Positions 20,774 through 30,857 are shown, numbered from the stretch's first letter. The stretch is 64,000 bases of DNA from Allostella sp. ATCC 35155 (GCA_006738865.1 AP019701.1:4460001-4524000), one strand, 5' to 3'. A program made the numbers and translations. The notes: generated by a model not told the origin, from the sequence alone.

Positions 20774-21156
20774 GACGCCCAAAGCCCGCATCCAGCCCGC
20801 CCGACCGGAACCTGCTGGAGCTCACCCGGGCATCGCTCGAAGACGACAAGGCCGAGGACATCGTCGTCATCGAGCTCGCCGGCAAGTCGACGATCGCCGA
20901 CTTCATGGTGATCGCGACCGGCCGGTCCAGCCGCCAGGTCGGAGCCATGGCGGAAAACCTGCGTCGCAAGCTGATCGAGACCGGCATCAAGCGGGTCGCG
21001 GTCGAAGGCCTGACCCAGGGCGACTGGGTGCTGCTCGACGCGGGCGACATCATCGTCCACCTGTTCCGCCCGGAAGTGCGCGCCTTCTACAATCTCGAGA
21101 AGATGTGGGGCGCCGACCTGCCGGGCGAGCCGCCGGCCGAGGCCGCGACGGCCTGA
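20770..21156 (+). CDS. rsfS: Ribosomal silencing factor RsfS, apparently initiating at ATA
   Basis: The conserved RsfS domain is complete: LLELTRASLEDDKAEDIVV, then IADFMVIATGRSSRQV and EGLTQGDWVLLDAGDIIVHLF. RsfS binds L14 and blocks subunit joining during starvation. No ATG, GTG or TTG precedes the domain in frame within a sensible distance. An ATA codon at 20770 overlaps the nadD stop as ATAA and has GGAGG (20757-20761) 8 bases upstream, an ideal ribosome-site spacing. One G in place of A would restore the genome's usual ATGA overlap. The alternative is a CTG at 20812 without a ribosome site. The family is certain, the start is not. Confidence 0.9.
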   Translation: MRRPKPASSPPDRNLLELTRASLEDDKAEDIVVIELAGKSTIADFMVIATGRSSRQVGAMAENLRRKLIETGIKRVAVEGLTQGDWVLLDAGDIIVHLFRPEVRAFYNLEKMWGADLPGEPPAEAATA

Positions 21157-21180
21157 CCGCGGCCGGATCGGCCGGCACCG

Positions 21181-21636
21181 GTGCGCATCCATGTCATCGC
21201 GGTCGGGCGCGCGCGCGGCGGCCCGACCGCCGCTCTCTTTGCCGAGTACACCCAGCGCCTGCCCTGGCCGGTCGCATTGCATGAGGTCGAGGCCCGGACG
21301 GGCGCTCCGGAGGGTCGCAGCCAGCGCGAGGCGGCCCTGCTCGCCCAGCGCATCCCCGCCCGGTCGACCCTGGTCGCCCTCGACCCGCGCGGCCGGATGC
21401 TGTCGAGCGAGGCACTGGCCGAGCGCATGGGACGCTGGCGCGACGAGGGGACCGCCGACCTCGCCTTCCTGATCGGCGGTGCCGATGGCCTGGACGAGGG
21501 CCTGCGCACGCGCGCGGACCTGCTGCTCTCGTTCGGGCCGATGATCTGGCCGCACCTGCTGGCCCGCGCCATGCTGGCCGAGCAGCTCTTTCGCGCCCAC
21601 ACGATCCTCGCCGGCCACCCCTATCATCGGGAGTGA
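21181..21636 (+). CDS. rlmH: 23S rRNA (pseudouridine1915-N3)-methyltransferase
   Basis: SPOUT methyltransferase of 151 residues that modifies helix 69 of 23S rRNA. It begins at a GTG (RIHVIAVGRARGGP). The SAM-binding knot is present: LIGGADGLDEGLR, followed by SFGPMIWPHLLARAMLAEQLFRA and the terminal GHPYHRE, all diagnostic of RlmH. It lies 24 bp after rsfS and closes the core block; gpmI, which usually follows nearby in related genomes, is 7.6 kb further on. Confidence 0.96.
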   Translation: MRIHVIAVGRARGGPTAALFAEYTQRLPWPVALHEVEARTGAPEGRSQREAALLAQRIPARSTLVALDPRGRMLSSEALAERMGRWRDEGTADLAFLIGGADGLDEGLRTRADLLLSFGPMIWPHLLARAMLAEQLFRAHTILAGHPYHRE

Positions 21637-21670
21637 CCGGCCGCCGGAACGGTTGCCGGGCGCGGCCCGA

Positions 21671-22786
<1,116 letters not shown>

Positions 22787-22924
22787 CGGCGGAACTGCGG
22801 CGCGGACCTGGGTCACGGGGCGGAAACCTCTCTCGATCATGCGATCGGCCATCATTCGACGGCGAGGCCCCGCGACGCAAGGCGCGGTGACGCCGCGGTA
22901 CGGGCCCCTCGCTCGGCCCGACCA

Positions 22925-22963
22925 TTGATTGCCGCTCCAATAGACGCCATATTGCGTCAATAT
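22925..22963 (+). promoter_or_regulatory. Promoter and nested operator of the toxin-antitoxin pair
   Basis: TTGATT (22925-22930) and CATATT (22948-22953) with a 17-bp spacer form a good promoter. The -10 box is part of the perfect inverted repeat ATATTG-CGT-CAATAT (22949-22963). An overlapping second inverted repeat, GACGC-N6-GCGTC, covers 22943-22958. The reverse complement of ATATTGCGTC appears again at 23003-23012 inside the antitoxin gene. This fits autorepression by the antitoxin or the toxin-antitoxin complex. The region is noticeably AT-rich for this genome. Confidence 0.7.
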
Positions 22964-22991
22964 TTTCGGCCAAGGACAGGACGGGAGCGGG

Positions 22992-23345
22992 ATGGTCGGG
23001 CTGACGCAATATGCGGACGACGGATTGTTTGCGCCCCGCAAGATCGCCGAGGCGTTCCGCACTACCCGCGAGGAAGTCGCCCGCACGGCCGGGCTGGGCA
23101 AGGATGCCGTCCAGCGCAAGGAGCGGGTTCGCTCCGACAAGACGCAGCGCCGCCTGCGGGAGATGATCGAGATCGTCAACAAGGTGGAGCCGCGGTTCGG
23201 CTCCGCCCTGATGGCCTATGCGTGGTACCGCTCGGAGCCGCTGGCCGGCTTCTCCGGCCAGACGGCCATGCAACTCGTACGTAGCGGACGAGCCGAAGAA
23301 GTCCTGGACTATGTCGACGCCGTCGATGCCGGCGTTCACGCCTGA
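22992..23345 (+). CDS. Xre/MbcA/ParS-type antitoxin
   Basis: The 117-residue protein has an N-terminal helix-turn-helix-like part (IAEAFRTTREEVARTAGLG) and a C-terminal DUF2384 toxin-binding domain: ALMAYAWYRSEPLAGFSGQT, then AMQLVRSGRAEEVLDYVD. It is the usual partner of RES-domain toxins. The toxin gene overlaps its 3' end, the standard arrangement for coupled translation. Autoregulation is likely through the palindromes in its promoter. It lies in the accessory block between rlmH and gpmI. Confidence 0.88.
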   Translation: MVGLTQYADDGLFAPRKIAEAFRTTREEVARTAGLGKDAVQRKERVRSDKTQRRLREMIEIVNKVEPRFGSALMAYAWYRSEPLAGFSGQTAMQLVRSGRAEEVLDYVDAVDAGVHA

Positions 23346-23862
23346 CGGCGACGGCTCTGCGGCGATCCGATACCGGGGCAAGCTGTACCGTGCGATCAAT
23401 CCGATTTACGCGCGCGAGCCGTTGTCGGGCCGAGGGGCCGCGCTCTACGGGGGCCGGTTCAATCCGAAGGGCGTCCCCGCCCTCTACACCTCGCTGACCA
23501 TCCTGACGGCCCTGCGGGAGGCCAATCAGGTCGGCAACCTTCAGCCCACGACGCTGGTGTCCTACGATGCCGATATCGAGCGGGTGTTCGACAGCCGCAA
23601 TGCGGCAGCGCTGGATGCCCAGGGCATGAGCCCGGGGTCGCTCGCCGATCCGGGCTGGCGCGATGCGATGCGGATCCATCGTGAGGGCGCCACGCAGCAT
23701 TTCGCCCGCCGGCTGATCGCGTCAGGCTATCGCGGTCTCCTGGTGAGAAGCCTCGCCCCCGGCGCCGGCCCGGACGACTTCAACCTCGTGCTGTGGGAAT
23801 GGGGTACGGCACCGGCCTCCCGCCTCGTTCTGGTCGATGACGAGAACCGTCTCGGACGATAG
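23311..23862 (+). CDS. RES-domain toxin (NAD-targeting)
   Basis: Predicted 183-residue RES-family toxin. The core has LYRAINPIYA with the conserved Arg, then GAALYGGRFNPKG, ALYTSLTILTALRE with the conserved Glu, and a C-terminal NLVLWEWG strand. Characterised members (MbcT, ParT, the COG5654 group) degrade or ADP-ribosyl-transfer from NAD. I use ATG 23311, which overlaps the antitoxin by 35 bp; ATG 23326 is an equally plausible start. No frameshift is seen, so the pair looks functional. Confidence 0.88.
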   Translation: MSTPSMPAFTPDGDGSAAIRYRGKLYRAINPIYAREPLSGRGAALYGGRFNPKGVPALYTSLTILTALREANQVGNLQPTTLVSYDADIERVFDSRNAAALDAQGMSPGSLADPGWRDAMRIHREGATQHFARRLIASGYRGLLVRSLAPGAGPDDFNLVLWEWGTAPASRLVLVDDENRLGR

Positions 23863-23925
23863 CTTTCCGACGGCACGCCGGCGGCCGCATCCCGGCAATC
23901 TTCCACCTGCGGAAGCGCGTCGGCG

Positions 23926-24723
23926 CTACCGCCCGACCATCGTCTTGAGCAGGCCGCCGCGCCGGGCCGTGATCAGGCCGATGGCGGCCATGGCCAGGAC
24001 GCTGACCGCGATCAGGATGGTGGCGATGGCGGTGATCGTCGGATTCACCTGCAGCACCAGTTCGTTGAACATGCGCTTCGGCACCGTCTGATAGACGCCG
24101 GCGACGAAGAGGGTGACGATCACCTCGTCGAAACTGGCGATGAGCGCCAGGATCCAGGCCGAGGCGAGGCTGGGCACGAGGTTGGGCAGGAGCACGCGCA
24201 GCACCGTCTGCGCCCGTGAGGCGCCGAGCGTGAAGGCGACCTGCTCGATGCGCTCGTCGAAGGAACGGATGGCGACGCCGACGACCAGAACCACGAAAGG
24301 CACCGACAGCACGACGTGGCTCGCCAGCAGGCCGACCCAGGTCCCGAGCAGCCCGACCTTGGCGAGCGCCAGGTACATGGCGACGGCAACGACGATCGTG
24401 GGCAGGATGAGCGGCGCCATGAAGTTGGCGTCGATCAGGCCGCGGCCCGGCAGGCGGCCGCGCACGATGCCGTAGGCGGCGGCGCTGCCAAGCACGAGCG
24501 CGACGATGCTGGAGGCGAAGGCCAGCACGGTCGAGGTGATCAGGGCCTCGACCCAGCGGGGGTCGCCGAAGAAGGATTCGTACCAGCGCAGCGACAGGCC
24601 GGGCGGCGGGAACTGCAGCGAACTCGCGCTGGAGAACGACATGGCGACGACGATGAGGATCGGCAGCACCAGGAAGACGAGCGTTGCGATCGCCACCAGC
24701 GCCACGAACGGTCCGGCCTTCAT
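23926..24723 (-). CDS. ABC transporter permease (PotC-like)
   Basis: Inner-membrane permease of 265 residues with about six transmembrane helices. The cytoplasmic EAA loop, which contacts the ATPase, is present as IEQVAFTLGASRAQTVLRVLLP. N-terminal segment LVAIATLVFLVLPILIVVAMSF is the first helix. It is the last gene of a four-gene minus-strand operon (ATPase, binding protein, two permeases) of the spermidine/putrescine/iron(III) type. The start ATG lies 11 bp after the upstream permease stop. Confidence 0.93.
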   Translation of the reverse strand: MKAGPFVALVAIATLVFLVLPILIVVAMSFSSASSLQFPPPGLSLRWYESFFGDPRWVEALITSTVLAFASSIVALVLGSAAAYGIVRGRLPGRGLIDANFMAPLILPTIVVAVAMYLALAKVGLLGTWVGLLASHVVLSVPFVVLVVGVAIRSFDERIEQVAFTLGASRAQTVLRVLLPNLVPSLASAWILALIASFDEVIVTLFVAGVYQTVPKRMFNELVLQVNPTITAIATILIAVSVLAMAAIGLITARRGGLLKTMVGR

Positions 24724-24734
24724 CCGCCCCTCCC

Positions 24735-25550
24735 TCAGGCCGCGCGGGCGGCGATGGTTCGATAGACCCCGTAGAGCGCCAGCGTCACCGCCAGCAGCAG
24801 GGTCGATATCGCCGCCGCCAGCTCCCAGCGCGGCATCTGGTTGATCAGGATGTCGAGCATGCTGGAGATCATCGGCACCCGCCCGCCGCCCAGGATCGCC
24901 GGCGTGACGTAGAAGCCCAGCGTCAGGATGAAGACGAGGACCAGCCCGGCGGCGAACGCCGGCAGCGAGAGCGGGAAGAAGACGCGCCAGAAGATGGCCC
25001 GGCGCGAGGCGCCCAGCGTCGCCGCCGCCTGCAGCAGCCGCTCGTCGATCTTGAGCATGGCCGCGAACAGCGGCAGCACGAGGAACGGCAGCAGCACGTT
25101 GGTGGTGCCGATCGTGACGCCGAGCTGATTGTAGAGGAAGGAGACGGGGCGGTCGGTCAGGCCCAGCCCCATCAGCGAGCGGTTGACGATGCCGTTGTTG
25201 CCGAGGACGACGATCCAGGCGTAGGTCCGGACCAGGATGCTGATCCAGAACGGCAACAGCACCAGCGTGACGACCGCGAGCTGCGCCCGCCCGCCGAGGC
25301 CGCGCATCCAATAGGCGAGCGGATAGCCGATCAGCCCGCAGACGGCGGCGGTGACCAGCGCGATCTGGAAGGTGTTGCCGAGCACCCGGAAATAGATCGG
25401 GCTCTCGACCAGCTCGGCCCAGTGCGCCACCGTCGGATGGGGAGCGAGCACGCTGCTCGCCAGCATGAGGAGGATCGGCACGTCGAACGCGACCACCATC
25501 AGCACCAGGAGCGGCACCACATAGGTGCCGGCGTTCCGTCCGATCCGCAA
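24735..25550 (-). CDS. ABC transporter permease (PotB-like)
   Basis: Inner-membrane permease of 271 residues. The first helix is YVVPLLVLMVVAFDVPILLML, and the EAA loop reads LLQAAATLGASRRAIFWRVFFPL. Further helices are spread regularly along the protein. It forms the heterodimeric membrane channel with the PotC-like protein encoded downstream and is 31 bp downstream of the binding-protein gene in transcription order. Confidence 0.93.
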   Translation of the reverse strand: MRIGRNAGTYVVPLLVLMVVAFDVPILLMLASSVLAPHPTVAHWAELVESPIYFRVLGNTFQIALVTAAVCGLIGYPLAYWMRGLGGRAQLAVVTLVLLPFWISILVRTYAWIVVLGNNGIVNRSLMGLGLTDRPVSFLYNQLGVTIGTTNVLLPFLVLPLFAAMLKIDERLLQAAATLGASRRAIFWRVFFPLSLPAFAAGLVLVFILTLGFYVTPAILGGGRVPMISSMLDILINQMPRWELAAAISTLLLAVTLALYGVYRTIAARAA

Positions 25551-25581
25551 CCGATCCTCCCCCTGCTCCGTCAGCCGTCCG

Positions 25582-26601
25582 TCACAGGCTCAGCTTGAAC
25601 TGCTGCCAGCGCTTCTCGATCATGGCGGCATTGTCGAACCACCACTTGACGTTGTGGATGATCTGCTTTTCGCGGTGCACGGTCGGGTACTCGGCCAGCT
25701 TTTCCTTCGGCAGCATGGCCGGCAGCTCCGGGCTGGGGCCCGTGTAGGAGATGATCTTGGCCGCCTCGAGCTGCGCCTTCGGCCGGCTGTACTCGCGCAG
25801 GAGCCGCATGGCGGCCGCCTTGTCGGCCTTATTCGCGCCCTTGGGTACGACGAGATAGGCAAGGTCGAGCACCGCCTGCTCGTAGGTGTAGGAGATGCCC
25901 TTGATACCGGCGACGCGGCCGGAATAGGCGGCGGCGTACTGGACCTCGTTGTCCTGGAGGAGCTGCGGCGCCTGGGCGCCGGCATTCCACCAGACGGCAA
26001 CGTCGTTCTTGATCCGGTCCATCGCCTTGAAAGCCCGCTCGACGTCGAGCGGGTAGAGCTTGTCGGCCGGCACCCCGTCGGCGAGCAGTGCGTAGACGAG
26101 GCCGTAGGGCCGGTCCTGCATGGCGCGCTTGCCCGGGAAGTCCTTGGTGTTGAAGAAATCGGCCCAGTTCTTGGGAGTCTTGGCGTCGCTCCGCCAAGCC
26201 ATGAGGGTCGAGTAGTATTGCCAGCCGAAACCCATCGGGTTCTTGGCCTCGGGATACATCGCCTCGGGCTGGATGGCATCCCAGTCGAGGGGCTCGATCA
26301 GGTCGAGGGCCTTGGCCTGCTCCATCCCCGTGCTGCCGAGCTCGAAGAGGCAGATGTTGGTCTGTCCCCCCTGGACGAGGCTGCGCAGCTTGCCGAAGGG
26401 GTTCGGGCTCTCGCGCACGACCTTGATGCCCGTCGCCTCGGTGAAGGGCTTGATGTAGGGCTCCATCGAATCGCCGGACTTGCCGCCGGCCTCGATCATG
26501 CGGATCTCCTTGACGCCCTGGGCGCGGAGGATACCGGGGGCGGCAAGGCCCGCCGCCAGGGCGCTGCCGGTCGCCAGCAGTTCACGTCTTGTCAGGCGCA
26601 T
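25582..26601 (-). CDS. Extracellular solute-binding protein (PotD-like), Tat-exported
   Basis: The 339-residue periplasmic binding protein of the operon. The N-terminus MRLTRRELLATGSALAAGLA has a TRREL twin-arginine pattern followed by a hydrophobic stretch and an APGILRAQG cleavage region, pointing to Tat export of a folded protein. The mature part shows IEPYIKPFTEATGIKV-like features of family-1/PotD proteins (MEPYIKPFTEATGIKVVRES). The ligand may be a polyamine, an amino acid or a related cation and cannot be decided. The start excludes an upstream ATG that would bury the signal sequence. Confidence 0.92.
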   Translation of the reverse strand: MRLTRRELLATGSALAAGLAAPGILRAQGVKEIRMIEAGGKSGDSMEPYIKPFTEATGIKVVRESPNPFGKLRSLVQGGQTNICLFELGSTGMEQAKALDLIEPLDWDAIQPEAMYPEAKNPMGFGWQYYSTLMAWRSDAKTPKNWADFFNTKDFPGKRAMQDRPYGLVYALLADGVPADKLYPLDVERAFKAMDRIKNDVAVWWNAGAQAPQLLQDNEVQYAAAYSGRVAGIKGISYTYEQAVLDLAYLVVPKGANKADKAAAMRLLREYSRPKAQLEAAKIISYTGPSPELPAMLPKEKLAEYPTVHREKQIIHNVKWWFDNAAMIEKRWQQFKLSL

Positions 26602-26669
26602 CGCATCTCTCCTCTGCGAAGAGCGGCGTTCCGTTGCTCGGGGCGCCGCTGGGGTAATTCCGGTCGATC

Positions 26670-27737
26670 TCACGCGGCCGCGCCGCGTGCTTCCTCGGGC
26701 AGCAGCCAGACATCCTCCGGCGCCCAGGCGACGCGCACCCGGTCGCCGATCGCCGCCTGCCCGACGCCGTCGGCGGCCGCGGCGATCAGTTCCGGCCCGG
26801 CATCGGAGTCGAGATGCCAGCGGCGGAGATGACCCAGATAGACGTCCTGGCGAACCCGCGCGGCGATCCCCTCCCCCGCCGTCTCCGGCAGGAGGCGCAC
26901 GCGCTCGGGCCGGACCACCGCGGTCGCCGGCGAACCCTCGGCCAGGCCTTGCGTGGCGCAGGCGACCAGTTCGCCGGTCGGCAGGCGAAGTCCCCGGCCG
27001 GCCTCGACCCGGCCTTCGAGCAGGTTGGCGAGGCCGAGGAAGCCGGCGACGAAGCGGTTGGCGGGCCGGCGATAGACCTCGTCGGGCGTGCCCACCTGCT
27101 GCATCGCGCCATGGTCGAGCACGATGATCCGGTCGGACAGCGACAGGGCCTCCTCCTGGTCGTGGGTGACGAGCAAGGTCGTGATGCCGAGGTCGCGCTG
27201 CAGCGCCTTGAGTTCGACCTGCACCTCCTCGCGCAGCTTGCGGTCCAGCGCGCCGAGCGGCTCGTCGAGCAGCAGGATGTCGGGCTCGAAGACGAAGGCG
27301 CGGGCCAGAGCGACCCGCTGCTGCTGGCCGCCGGACAGCTGCTGCGGCTTGCGCCTGGCGAAACCGTCGAGACGGACGCGGGCGAGCGCCGCCGCCACCT
27401 TGTCCGCGATTTCTGAGCGCGGACGCCCACGGACGGCCAGCGGGAAGGCGACGTTGCGGAAGACGTCGAGATGGGGAAAGAGCGCGTAGGACTGGAACAC
27501 GAGCCCGATCCGGCGCTGCTGCGGCTCCAGGTTCGTGACGTCGCGGCCGGCGATCAGGATGCGGCCGCCGGTTGGCGGCACCAGGCCCGCCACGAGCGAC
27601 AGGATCGTCGTCTTTCCCGACCCCGACGGTCCGAGGATGGTGAGGAACTCGCCCTCCGGCACGCGCATCGTAAGGTCGCGCACGGCATGCACCGGCCCGT
27701 AGCGCTTGGCGACGCCGTCAAACTCGATCGCGCCCAA
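26670..27737 (-). CDS. ABC transporter ATP-binding protein (PotA-like)
   Basis: ATPase of 355 residues. Walker A GPSGSGKTT is at residues 36-44, the Q-loop follows in VFQSYALFPH, the signature LSGGQQQRVALAR is near 134-146, Walker B is ILLLDEPLGALD, and the switch His lies in LLVTHDQEEA. A C-terminal TOBE-type regulatory domain fills the last 110 residues. It is the first gene of the operon and diverges from the aminotransferase gene across 94 bp, so the transporter may import the substrate of that enzyme (inference). Confidence 0.95.
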   Translation of the reverse strand: MGAIEFDGVAKRYGPVHAVRDLTMRVPEGEFLTILGPSGSGKTTILSLVAGLVPPTGGRILIAGRDVTNLEPQQRRIGLVFQSYALFPHLDVFRNVAFPLAVRGRPRSEIADKVAAALARVRLDGFARRKPQQLSGGQQQRVALARAFVFEPDILLLDEPLGALDRKLREEVQVELKALQRDLGITTLLVTHDQEEALSLSDRIIVLDHGAMQQVGTPDEVYRRPANRFVAGFLGLANLLEGRVEAGRGLRLPTGELVACATQGLAEGSPATAVVRPERVRLLPETAGEGIAARVRQDVYLGHLRRWHLDSDAGPELIAAAADGVGQAAIGDRVRVAWAPEDVWLLPEEARGAAA

Positions 27738-27831
27738 TAATCCCTCCAGAACGGCTGCGGGGGCGTGGTTGGCCGGGACCGATATCTGGTAAGAGGATCG
27801 ATCGCACGATCACCGCGGCCCGGAGACGCCG

Positions 27832-29202
27832 ATGAGCAGCAAGTTCGATGCCACCTCCCCCGCCCCGGTGCCGGGCGAACGGCGCAACTCGACGGCGCGT
27901 TCGCAGGCGCTGTTCGAACGCGCACTCCAGGTGATGCCGGGCGGCAGCACCCGCGCCACGATCTTCTTCCATCCGCATCCCCCATATGCGGCCCATGGGG
28001 AAGGATCGCGCATCACGGACGTCGACGGCAATGCAATCGTCGATTTCACGAACAACTTCTTCTCGGCCGTGCATGGCCACGCGAACCCGCAGGTGGTCGC
28101 GGCCGTCACCGAGGCGGCGGCGCGCGGCATCAGCTTCGGACTGCCGACGGAGGTCGAGGTCGATCTGGCCGAGCATATCTGCGGGCGTTCGCCCGCCTTC
28201 GAGACGATCCGCTTCTCCAACAGCGGCAGCGAGGCCGTGCTGAGCGCCATCAAGGCGGCGCGCGCTTTCACCGGGCGGCCGGCGGTGGCCAAGATCGAGG
28301 GCGCCTATCACGGCAGCTACGACCACGTCGAAGTCAGCCTCGACTCGAAGCCGGGCGACTGGGGCGAGGCGGCGCCGATCGGCACCAAGTATGCCCGCGG
28401 CACCCCCGATGCGGTTCTCGGCGACACCGTCGTCATCCCCTTCAACGATGCGGAGGCGGCCACGCGCCTGCTCGAGACGCATGGCCGCCGCCTCGCGGCC
28501 CTGCTGTTCGACCCCCTGCCCTCGCGCGTCGGCCTCGTGCCGGCCTCGGCCGAGTTCGTCGCGGCAATCCGCGAGGCGACCGCCCGCCTCGGCATCGTCC
28601 TCGTGGTCGACGAGATCGTCTGCTTCCGCCTGTCGCACGGCGGCGCCTGCCCCCTCTGGAACCTCGAGCCCGATCTCGTGACGCTCGGCAAGATCATCGG
28701 CGGCGGCCTGCCGATCGGCGCCGTGACCGGCAAGCGGGCGATCATGGACATGTTCGACGTCCGGCCGGGCAAGGCCGCGGTGCCCCATGGCGGCACCTTC
28801 ACCGCCAATCCGGTGACGATGGCGGCCGGCCTCGCCAGCCTGCGCCAGCTCGATCAGCCGGCCTACGACCACCTCAACGGGCTGGGCGACTATTTCCGCC
28901 GCCGGGTCACGGACGCCATCGCAGCGACCGGCATCCCGGCCCAGGTCACGGGCATGGGCTCGCTCTTCCGCATCCACCCGCACCAGCGCCCCGTGCGCGA
29001 CTATCGCACCGCCTATCCGACCGACGGCGAGAAGGCGCTGCTGGCGCGCCTCCACCCCTGGCTGGTCGGGCAGGGATTCCTGCTGACCCCGAACCTGTCG
29101 GGCGCGCTGTCGACGCCGATGACCGAGAGCGAGGTCGACGCCCTGGCCGAGGCCCTGGCGGAAGGCTTCGCCTGGGCGTCGTCGGATCGGGCGGCGGCCT
29201 GA
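27832..29202 (+). CDS. Class-III aminotransferase (glutamate-1-semialdehyde aminomutase-like)
   Basis: PLP-dependent enzyme of 456 residues. The PLP-binding Asp260 lies in LVVDEIVC, and the Schiff-base lysine K287 in LGKIIGGGLPIGA. FTNNFFSAVHGHANP and NSGSEAVLSAIKAARA match the HemL-like branch. It is probably not the housekeeping HemL: it is longer by about 25 residues and stands beside an ABC transporter. It more likely transaminates or isomerises an imported amino compound, though that is inference. It diverges from the transporter ATPase gene. Confidence 0.88.
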   Translation: MSSKFDATSPAPVPGERRNSTARSQALFERALQVMPGGSTRATIFFHPHPPYAAHGEGSRITDVDGNAIVDFTNNFFSAVHGHANPQVVAAVTEAAARGISFGLPTEVEVDLAEHICGRSPAFETIRFSNSGSEAVLSAIKAARAFTGRPAVAKIEGAYHGSYDHVEVSLDSKPGDWGEAAPIGTKYARGTPDAVLGDTVVIPFNDAEAATRLLETHGRRLAALLFDPLPSRVGLVPASAEFVAAIREATARLGIVLVVDEIVCFRLSHGGACPLWNLEPDLVTLGKIIGGGLPIGAVTGKRAIMDMFDVRPGKAAVPHGGTFTANPVTMAAGLASLRQLDQPAYDHLNGLGDYFRRRVTDAIAATGIPAQVTGMGSLFRIHPHQRPVRDYRTAYPTDGEKALLARLHPWLVGQGFLLTPNLSGALSTPMTESEVDALAEALAEGFAWASSDRAAA

Positions 29203-29250
29203 TCGGAGGGCACCCTACCGGCGGGAGGGGGCATCCCTTATATTGTCGGG

Positions 29251-30828
29251 ATGACTGCGAAACGACCGAAGCCCGTCGTCCTGTGCATCCTGGACGGCTG
29301 GGGCCATCGCGAGGGCGGCGCGGACAACGCGCTGGCCCAGGCGCGGTTGCCGAACTGGCGCCGCCTCGTGGCCACCTGCCCGCACGGGCTGCTCGACGCC
29401 TCGGCCGAGGAGGTCGGGCTGCCCGACGGGCAGATGGGCAATTCCGAGGTCGGGCACATGAACATCGGCGCCGGCCGCGTCGTCATGCAGGAACTGCCGC
29501 GCATCACCCGCGCGCTGGCCGACGGCGAAGTGGTGCGCAACCCGCGCTTCACCGCGTTCGTCGACGCGCTGAAGGCATCGGGCGGCACGGCGCATCTGAT
29601 GGGCCTGCTGTCGCCGGGCGGCGTCCATTCGCACCAGGACCACATCGCCGGGCTCGCGCGGCTCCTCGACACTGCCGGCGTGCCCGTCGCCGTCCACGCC
29701 TTCCTCGACGGCCGGGACACGCCGCCCGAGAGCGCGCTGGAGGCGCTGGCGGCATTCCGGGCGGCGGTCGAGGGCACGACGCGGGTGCATCTCGCCACCG
29801 TCGCCGGGCGCTACTATGCGATGGACCGCGACAAGCGCTGGGACCGCGTGGAGCGGGCTTGGCGTGCCCTCGTCCTGGCCGAGGGCGAGGCGGCCGACGA
29901 TGCCGAGGCCGCGGTCCGGGCGAGCTATGCGGCGGGCAAGACCGACGAGTTCGTGCTGCCGGCCATCCTCCCGGGCCATGCCGGCATGCAGGACGGCGAC
30001 GGCATCCTGATGGCGAACTTCCGGGCCGACCGGGCGCGCGAGATTCTCGGCGCCCTGCTCGACCCGGACTTCGCGGGCTTCGAGCGCCCGCGGCGCCCCG
30101 CATTCGCCGCCGCCCTCGGCATGGTCGAATATTCCTCCGACCTCGCACCGCTGCTCGGCGCGCTCTTCGCGCCCGAGGAACTGCGCGCCACGCTGGGCGA
30201 GGTGGTCGCCAAGGCCGGGCTGCGTCAGCTCCGCATCGCCGAGACCGAGAAATACGCCCACGTCACCTTCTTCCTGAATGGCGGCGAGGAGCGCGAATTC
30301 CCTGGTGAGGAGCGCATCCTCGTTCCCTCGCCCAAGGTCGCGACCTACGACCTGCAGCCGGAGATGTCGGCCTTCGAGGTCACCGATCGGCTGGTCGAGG
30401 CGATCGCCGGCGGAACCTTCGACCTCGTCGTGGTCAACTTCGCCAACCCCGACATGGTCGGGCATTCCGGCATCCTCGCCGCCGCCGTGCAGGCGGTCGA
30501 GGCGGTCGACCGCTGCCTCGGGCGGCTGGAGGCCGCGGTGCGGGCGGCGGGCGGCGTGCTGCTGGTGACCGCCGATCACGGCAATGCCGAGCAGATGCTG
30601 GACCCGGAGACCGGCGCCCCGCACACCGCCCATTCCATGAACCCGGTGCCGATCGTCATGGTCGGCGGGCCGGACGTCGCGGCGCTCGCCCCGCCCGGCG
30701 GTGGGCATGGCCGCCTCGCCGACATCGCGCCGACGATCCTGGAGATCATGGGACTGCCGCAGCCGGACGCCATGACCGGTCGTTCGCTGCTTGCCGCGAC
30801 CGCCGGGCGGCGGCGCGCCAGCGCCTGA
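29251..30828 (+). CDS. gpmI: 2,3-bisphosphoglycerate-independent phosphoglycerate mutase
   Basis: Glycolytic enzyme of 525 residues that interconverts 3- and 2-phosphoglycerate using two Mn ions. The N-terminal metal motif LCILDGWG contains Asp15. The phosphorylated nucleophile is Ser65 in QMGNSEVGHMNIG. The C-terminal metal cluster includes TADHGNAEQM and HTAHSMNPVP. A TATATT box at 29239-29244 lies just upstream of the start, without a clear -35. It heads the gpmI-envC-ctpA-rppH group. Confidence 0.97.
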   Translation: MTAKRPKPVVLCILDGWGHREGGADNALAQARLPNWRRLVATCPHGLLDASAEEVGLPDGQMGNSEVGHMNIGAGRVVMQELPRITRALADGEVVRNPRFTAFVDALKASGGTAHLMGLLSPGGVHSHQDHIAGLARLLDTAGVPVAVHAFLDGRDTPPESALEALAAFRAAVEGTTRVHLATVAGRYYAMDRDKRWDRVERAWRALVLAEGEAADDAEAAVRASYAAGKTDEFVLPAILPGHAGMQDGDGILMANFRADRAREILGALLDPDFAGFERPRRPAFAAALGMVEYSSDLAPLLGALFAPEELRATLGEVVAKAGLRQLRIAETEKYAHVTFFLNGGEEREFPGEERILVPSPKVATYDLQPEMSAFEVTDRLVEAIAGGTFDLVVVNFANPDMVGHSGILAAAVQAVEAVDRCLGRLEAAVRAAGGVLLVTADHGNAEQMLDPETGAPHTAHSMNPVPIVMVGGPDVAALAPPGGGHGRLADIAPTILEIMGLPQPDAMTGRSLLAATAGRRRASA

Positions 30829-30857
30829 CCCGCGCCGGCCGCCAGTCCGCCCCCCCC

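Noticed and set aside
27800-27811. GATCG-CA-CGATC palindrome between the ABC ATPase and aminotransferase genes
   Set aside because: The arms are only 5 bp, built from GATC, which is frequent in this genome, and no second copy supports it as an operator.
27832-29202. Assignment of the aminotransferase as housekeeping hemL
   Set aside because: The family matches, but the length and its position beside a transporter argue for a catabolic paralogue; the symbol was withheld.
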